Assembly (NCBI RefSeq): GCF_016863315.1
Contig: NZ_BOOQ01000059.1
Coordinates: 1-64,000 of the forward strand
Reading direction: 5' to 3'
DNA from: Planotetraspora silvatica
Lineage (GTDB): Bacteria; Actinomycetota; Actinomycetes; Streptosporangiales; Streptosporangiaceae
Length of the DNA stretch: 64,000 bases
The notes beneath the pieces are model-generated. The model was not told the DNA's origin, ran no database searches, and was given only the letters and a program-made list of their open reading frames with translations. Below are positions 61,499-64,000 of the stretch, piece by piece. Numbering within the stretch: the stretch's first letter is position 1; every line of letters starts with the position of its first letter. The position numbers and the translations under genes were made by a program.

Positions 61499-61816
61499 AT
61501 GATCGACGTGGAATCCGCGCTCAAGTTCTACCGTGTCATGGCGTACGTCGTCGGCGTGATGCTGCTCGTGCTCTGTGTCGGCATGGTCGTCAAGTACGGC
61601 TTCGACGATGACGCCATGGTGGCCGTCGTCGGCCCGATCCACGGCTTTCTTTACATGATCTATCTGGTGGGCGCACTCAACCTCGCGCTCAAGGTCCGCT
61701 GGCCCATCGGCTACCTGTTGCTCGTGTTGCTCGCGGGGACGATCCCGTTCCTGTCGTTCGTCATGGAGCGCAGCGTCAACGAGCGCGTCCGCAAGCTGAT
61801 CACCGCCACCGCCTGA
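61499..61816 (+). CDS. DUF3817 membrane protein
   Basis: A 105-aa protein with three predicted helices. The segments FYRVMAYVVGVMLLVLC, VGPIHGFLYMIYLV with conserved H-G and the C-terminal IPFLSFVMERSV place it in DUF3817, a family of unknown function widespread in actinobacteria and often near respiratory or guanine-nucleotide genes. ATG 61499 has AGAGG 4 bp upstream. Followed by two hairpins. Confidence 0.88.
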   Translation: MIDVESALKFYRVMAYVVGVMLLVLCVGMVVKYGFDDDAMVAVVGPIHGFLYMIYLVGALNLALKVRWPIGYLLLVLLAGTIPFLSFVMERSVNERVRKLITATA

Positions 61817-61829
61817 CGCGGGGAGTGCG

Positions 61830-61890
61830 GCCGTACTCCTCGAGTCTCTTCGAGTACGGCGGTTCGCCCGCGGTCACCGGACCGCGGGCG
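61830..61890. terminator. Bidirectional double-hairpin terminator
   Basis: Two hairpins stand between convergent genes. GCCGTACTC/GAGTACGGC lies at 61830-61860, and a perfect 11-bp stem CGCCCGCGGTC-ACCG-GACCGCGGGCG at 61865-61890. Both start within 75 bp of the DUF3817 stop. Confidence 0.8.
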
Positions 61891-61970
61891 ATTCCTGCTT
61901 GGACGGGTCTTGTTTCGACCGGTCCAGCTGTGGCTGTTCTTGCTGTGACGCCCCGGCGACGTTCGCCGGG

Positions 61971-62165
61971 TCAGCGGCCGATGCCGCGGCGGCGGACCCT
62001 GCGCAGCCGGGCACGCTGCGACTCGTCGAGCATGAAGTAGCCCGCGACCGGCGCGCCCAGGGCGACGATGACGACCAGCCAGGTCAGGAGAGACGGCAGC
62101 GGAAGCAGGATGGCGAGCACAGCCACAATTCCCGCGCCAACGTAGTACTTGCCGAGTGGCGACAT
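61971..62165 (-). CDS. Small two-helix membrane protein (64 aa)
   Basis: A 64-aa protein beginning MSPLGKYYVGAG with two hydrophobic segments (~8-24 and ~26-45) and a strongly basic C-terminus (RARLRRVRRRGIGR). It is probably an inner-membrane protein with both ends in the cytoplasm. ATG 62165 has AAAGG 9 bp upstream; the open frame extends further but without support. Function unknown. It is convergent with the DUF3817 gene. Confidence 0.7.
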   Translation of the reverse strand: MSPLGKYYVGAGIVAVLAILLPLPSLLTWLVVIVALGAPVAGYFMLDESQRARLRRVRRRGIGR

Positions 62166-62538
62166 CGTGGGGCCTTTCGTTATCGGAGCGTCCAGCAGCC
62201 CCCCGCTGCCGGAGTTCGTCGCAACGTGAACGTCCGGGAGCACCCCCGAGTTCCAGCCGCCGGCCGGACCCATGGGGGAAGAAGCCTGCTGGGCCGGCGG
62301 CCTGCGCGGAAAACCCCACTCTTGGGCAGGCTGGAGTTTCGACGCCGTCGAGCGTGAGCCGGGCGGAATCCGAGCGCGACACGGAATCCACGCGGAATCC
62401 GAGCGTCAAGCCGTGTGGGATCCGTGTGAGAGCCGAGCGTGAAGCGGAGTCCGAGCGTCAAGCCGGGCGGAGTCCGAGCGTGAAGCGGAATCCGCGCGCG
62501 AAGCTGGACGGCACGCTGAGCGAAAGAGGACCCGAATC
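62166..62538. other. Intergenic region with short repeats
   Basis: A 373-bp non-coding gap between the divergent 64-aa protein and the HxlR-type regulator. The left part shows nothing I can name. From 62349 onward it is filled with degenerate direct repeats, annotated separately. Several open frames cross it but their composition reflects GC bias and repeats. Confidence 0.5.
62349..62509 (+). repeat. Degenerate CGAGCGTSAAGC / CGGARTC repeats
   Basis: About seven imperfect copies of a unit of ~18-29 bp, roughly CGAGCGT(G/C)AAGC followed by CGGA(A/G)TC, run head to tail up to 30 bp before the start of the double HxlR gene. The CGGANTCCG element formed at each junction is itself near-palindromic. 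This could be a multi-site operator for the downstream regulator, or simple repeat expansion. Confidence 0.75.
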
Positions 62539-63522
62539 GTGGAAGAGGACCCGGAGCGCGGGCTGAGCGCGATCGGGCAGGCTCTCGTGATCCTGGGGGA
62601 CCAGTGGGTGCTCCTGATCCTGCAGCGGGCCTTCGTGCTCCGTGTCAGGACGTTCGCGGGCTGGCGCGACAGGTTGCCCATCGCCGACTCCGTCCTCGCG
62701 TCCCGGCTGAAGGAACTGGTCGGCCACGAGGTGCTCACGCCGGTCGCCCATCGGGAGGGCCGGACCCGGCATGAATACCGGCTCACGCCCCGGGGACTCG
62801 ATACGTGGTCGCTGCTCGTGGCGATCCACTCCTGGGAGCGTGACTGGACCGGCGGGATGTGCCCCTCGTTGATCCATGAGTCCTGTGGCGGGGAGGCCAG
62901 GCCGTACCTGGCGTGCGGGGAGTGCGGCAAGCCGGTGAGCGCCCGGGACACCGAGACGGTACGGGGGCCGCACGCCACCTTCGCCGGCATCGGGCCGCCG
63001 CGCAGGCGCCGTAGGACGGCTCGGGCGGACGCGGGCACCGATGCGTTCGGCTACCGGCCCGAATCGATGGAGATCCTCGGCGATCGCTGGAGCACGACGG
63101 TCCTGGCGGCGGCGCTCCTCGGCACGCGGCGCTTCGTCGAGTTCCAGTCGGAGCTGGGGATAGCGCCGTCGGTGCTCACCGACCGGCTCCGCCGCTTCGT
63201 GGGTCGGGGCGTCCTTCGCCAATCGGACGGGGACTACCGGCTCACCGAGAAGGGGCTGGCCTTCTTCGAGGTCTTCGCGTTCCTGGTCCACTGGGCCCAG
63301 CGGGAGTTCACGGCGCCGCCGGGCTCCGGGCTCACGATCACCCACCGGCCCTGCGGCGCCGCGCTCGCGCCCGTCCTCGCCTGTGCGGTGTGCACCAGGC
63401 CACTCCACAGGCACGATGTTCGCTTCCTGCCTGTTCCTGCCGGTTTCGCAGGTCCGGACCTGGTATCCGCCGGGTCGCCGACGGTCCTGATCAGCTCTCG
63501 CCCGACTCGGGCTTGCCCATAG
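62539..63522 (+). CDS. Tandem HxlR-type winged-helix regulator
   Basis: A 327-aa regulator made of two HxlR modules. Module 1 (~1-150) has GDQWVLLILQRAFVLRVRTF, IADSVLASRLKELVGHEVL and YRLTPRGLDTW; module 2 (~170-315) has GDRWSTTVLAAALLGTRRF, IAPSVLTDRLRRFVGRGVL and YRLTEKGLAFF. Each module ends in a Cys-rich element (SCGG...LACGECGKP and PCGA...LACAVCTRP) that could bind zinc or sense thiols. Single HxlR proteins (~110-150 aa) work as dimers, so this chain is a built-in dimer. GTG start after GAAAGAGGA. The repeats just upstream may be its own operator. Confidence 0.88.
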   Translation: MEEDPERGLSAIGQALVILGDQWVLLILQRAFVLRVRTFAGWRDRLPIADSVLASRLKELVGHEVLTPVAHREGRTRHEYRLTPRGLDTWSLLVAIHSWERDWTGGMCPSLIHESCGGEARPYLACGECGKPVSARDTETVRGPHATFAGIGPPRRRRRTARADAGTDAFGYRPESMEILGDRWSTTVLAAALLGTRRFVEFQSELGIAPSVLTDRLRRFVGRGVLRQSDGDYRLTEKGLAFFEVFAFLVHWAQREFTAPPGSGLTITHRPCGAALAPVLACAVCTRPLHRHDVRFLPVPAGFAGPDLVSAGSPTVLISSRPTRACP

Positions 63523-64000
63523 CCTTACGGATCACATCGCGCGCACGATCCATGATCGCGACAGGCCCGCCGAGCATCAGGTTCTTCATCGCCGACTCGG
63601 TGCCCGGGTGCGGGTGGGTGGGGGCCACGGCCTCGGCGGCCTTGACGCCAAGGGCCATCGCCCGGCGCTCGGCCTCCGTGGTCGCGGCTTTGAGCTCGGA
63701 GAACTCGTAACGCTCCTCGGCGGCCGCGTGCGCGAAGACGGCCGCGCGGAGCCGTTCCAGCTCCTCCGCGAACTCCGGCTTCGTCACGTCCATGTCGTCG
63801 AGGCGGCTGAGCATCTCCTTCGCCTCTTCCTCCTCGTGCAGGCGGTTGTCCACGATCGTGTCCCCGCCGATCAGCTTGCGCCGCGCATAAGGATGAACGA
63901 TCTCCTCCTCCGCCGTCTCGTGGACGGCCAGCAGTCGGACAAGGCGGCTGAACGCCTCCTGGCGCTCCTTCCCCTGGCTCCTGCCGACCTCGTCGAACAG
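63491..64000 (-). CDS. Hemerythrin HHE-domain protein (5' truncated)
   Basis: At least 169 codons, running off the window edge, so the start is missing. The visible part has the hemerythrin pattern of two helix pairs with HETAEEEIVHPYARR, HEEEEAKEML and HAAAEERYEF, whose His and Glu residues would hold a di-iron centre that binds oxygen or NO. The C-terminus is a ~60-aa tail with a MKNLMLGGPVAIMDRARD segment. A shorter reading from 63853 would cut the domain in half and is rejected. It overlaps the 3' end of the HxlR gene by 32 bp on the opposite strand. Confidence 0.85.
   Translation of the reverse strand: MFDEVGRSQGKERQEAFSRLVRLLAVHETAEEEIVHPYARRKLIGGDTIVDNRLHEEEEAKEMLSRLDDMDVTKPEFAEELERLRAAVFAHAAAEERYEFSELKAATTEAERRAMALGVKAAEAVAPTHPHPGTESAMKNLMLGGPVAIMDRARDVIRKAMGKPESGES

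Noticed and set aside
1-64000. tRNA, rRNA, insertion sequences and prophage genes
   Set aside because: I looked for tRNA T-loop patterns, transposase motifs and integrases and saw nothing convincing; a covariance-model scan would be needed for certainty.

Overview
This window is high-GC DNA from a filamentous actinomycete. Strong G/C third positions, many GTG starts, 4-bp ATGA/GTGA gene overlaps, streptogrisin-type proteases, DUF3068 proteins and a DprE1/DprE2/UbiA set all fit. Gene content is most like the Streptosporangiaceae (Nonomuraea/Streptosporangium type), but that placement is inference. I see no rRNA, tRNA, insertion sequence, phage or CRISPR locus. About 50 protein genes are supported.

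Layout. 0-4.6 kb: an HtrA-type lipoprotein protease, a single-pass protein and a two-domain acyl-CoA dehydrogenase closed by a strong terminator. 4.6-17.8 kb: an envelope glycan locus with a multi-pass protein, a 43-aa DUF2613-like protein, a GT4 glycosyltransferase, a 1401-aa AftD-like arabinosyltransferase, a multi-pass GT-C-like protein, a DUF3068 protein, a methyltransferase and a second GT-C-like paralogue. 17.8-20.5 kb: a TetR/SDR divergent pair and an acyltransferase. 20.6-24.7 kb: a DUF3068-ubiA-dprE1-dprE2 operon that makes decaprenyl-phosphoryl-arabinose (DPA), the donor used by AftD-type enzymes. 24.7-30 kb: two tandem secreted S1 proteases, a LysR regulator and a nitronate-monooxygenase-like flavoprotein. 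30-33.8 kb: two more GT-C-like paralogues. 33.8-42.5 kb: an ARMT1-like protein, then a steroid side-chain catabolism block resembling the mycobacterial echA19 / Rv3521-ltp4-ltp3 / fadD19 genes. 42.5-56.6 kb: amino-acid transport and catabolism (LysE, LysR, threonine dehydratase, M20 peptidase, transaminase plus alanine dehydrogenase), a VWA/solute-binding protein, a Sel1-repeat protein and a NarL-type two-component system. 56.8-64 kb: gamma-glutamyltransferase, a Baeyer-Villiger-type monooxygenase, SURF1, small membrane proteins, a double HxlR regulator and a truncated hemerythrin protein.

Two themes stand out. First, four ~610-aa membrane proteins share a GT-C-like plan (Asp-Asp in the first external loop, about a dozen membrane helices, an external C-terminal domain with two conserved cysteines). 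They sit around the whole DPA-making pathway and an AftD homologue, so they may be undescribed DPA-dependent glycosyltransferases. Second, three intergenic arrays (39.6, 42.5 and 48.3 kb) are built from an exactly 53-bp unit with no indels. Two of them have the same mirror-image geometry: four forward units, four symmetry-matched reverse units and one extra reverse unit. I do not recognise this element as a named family, and I consider it the most novel feature of the window.
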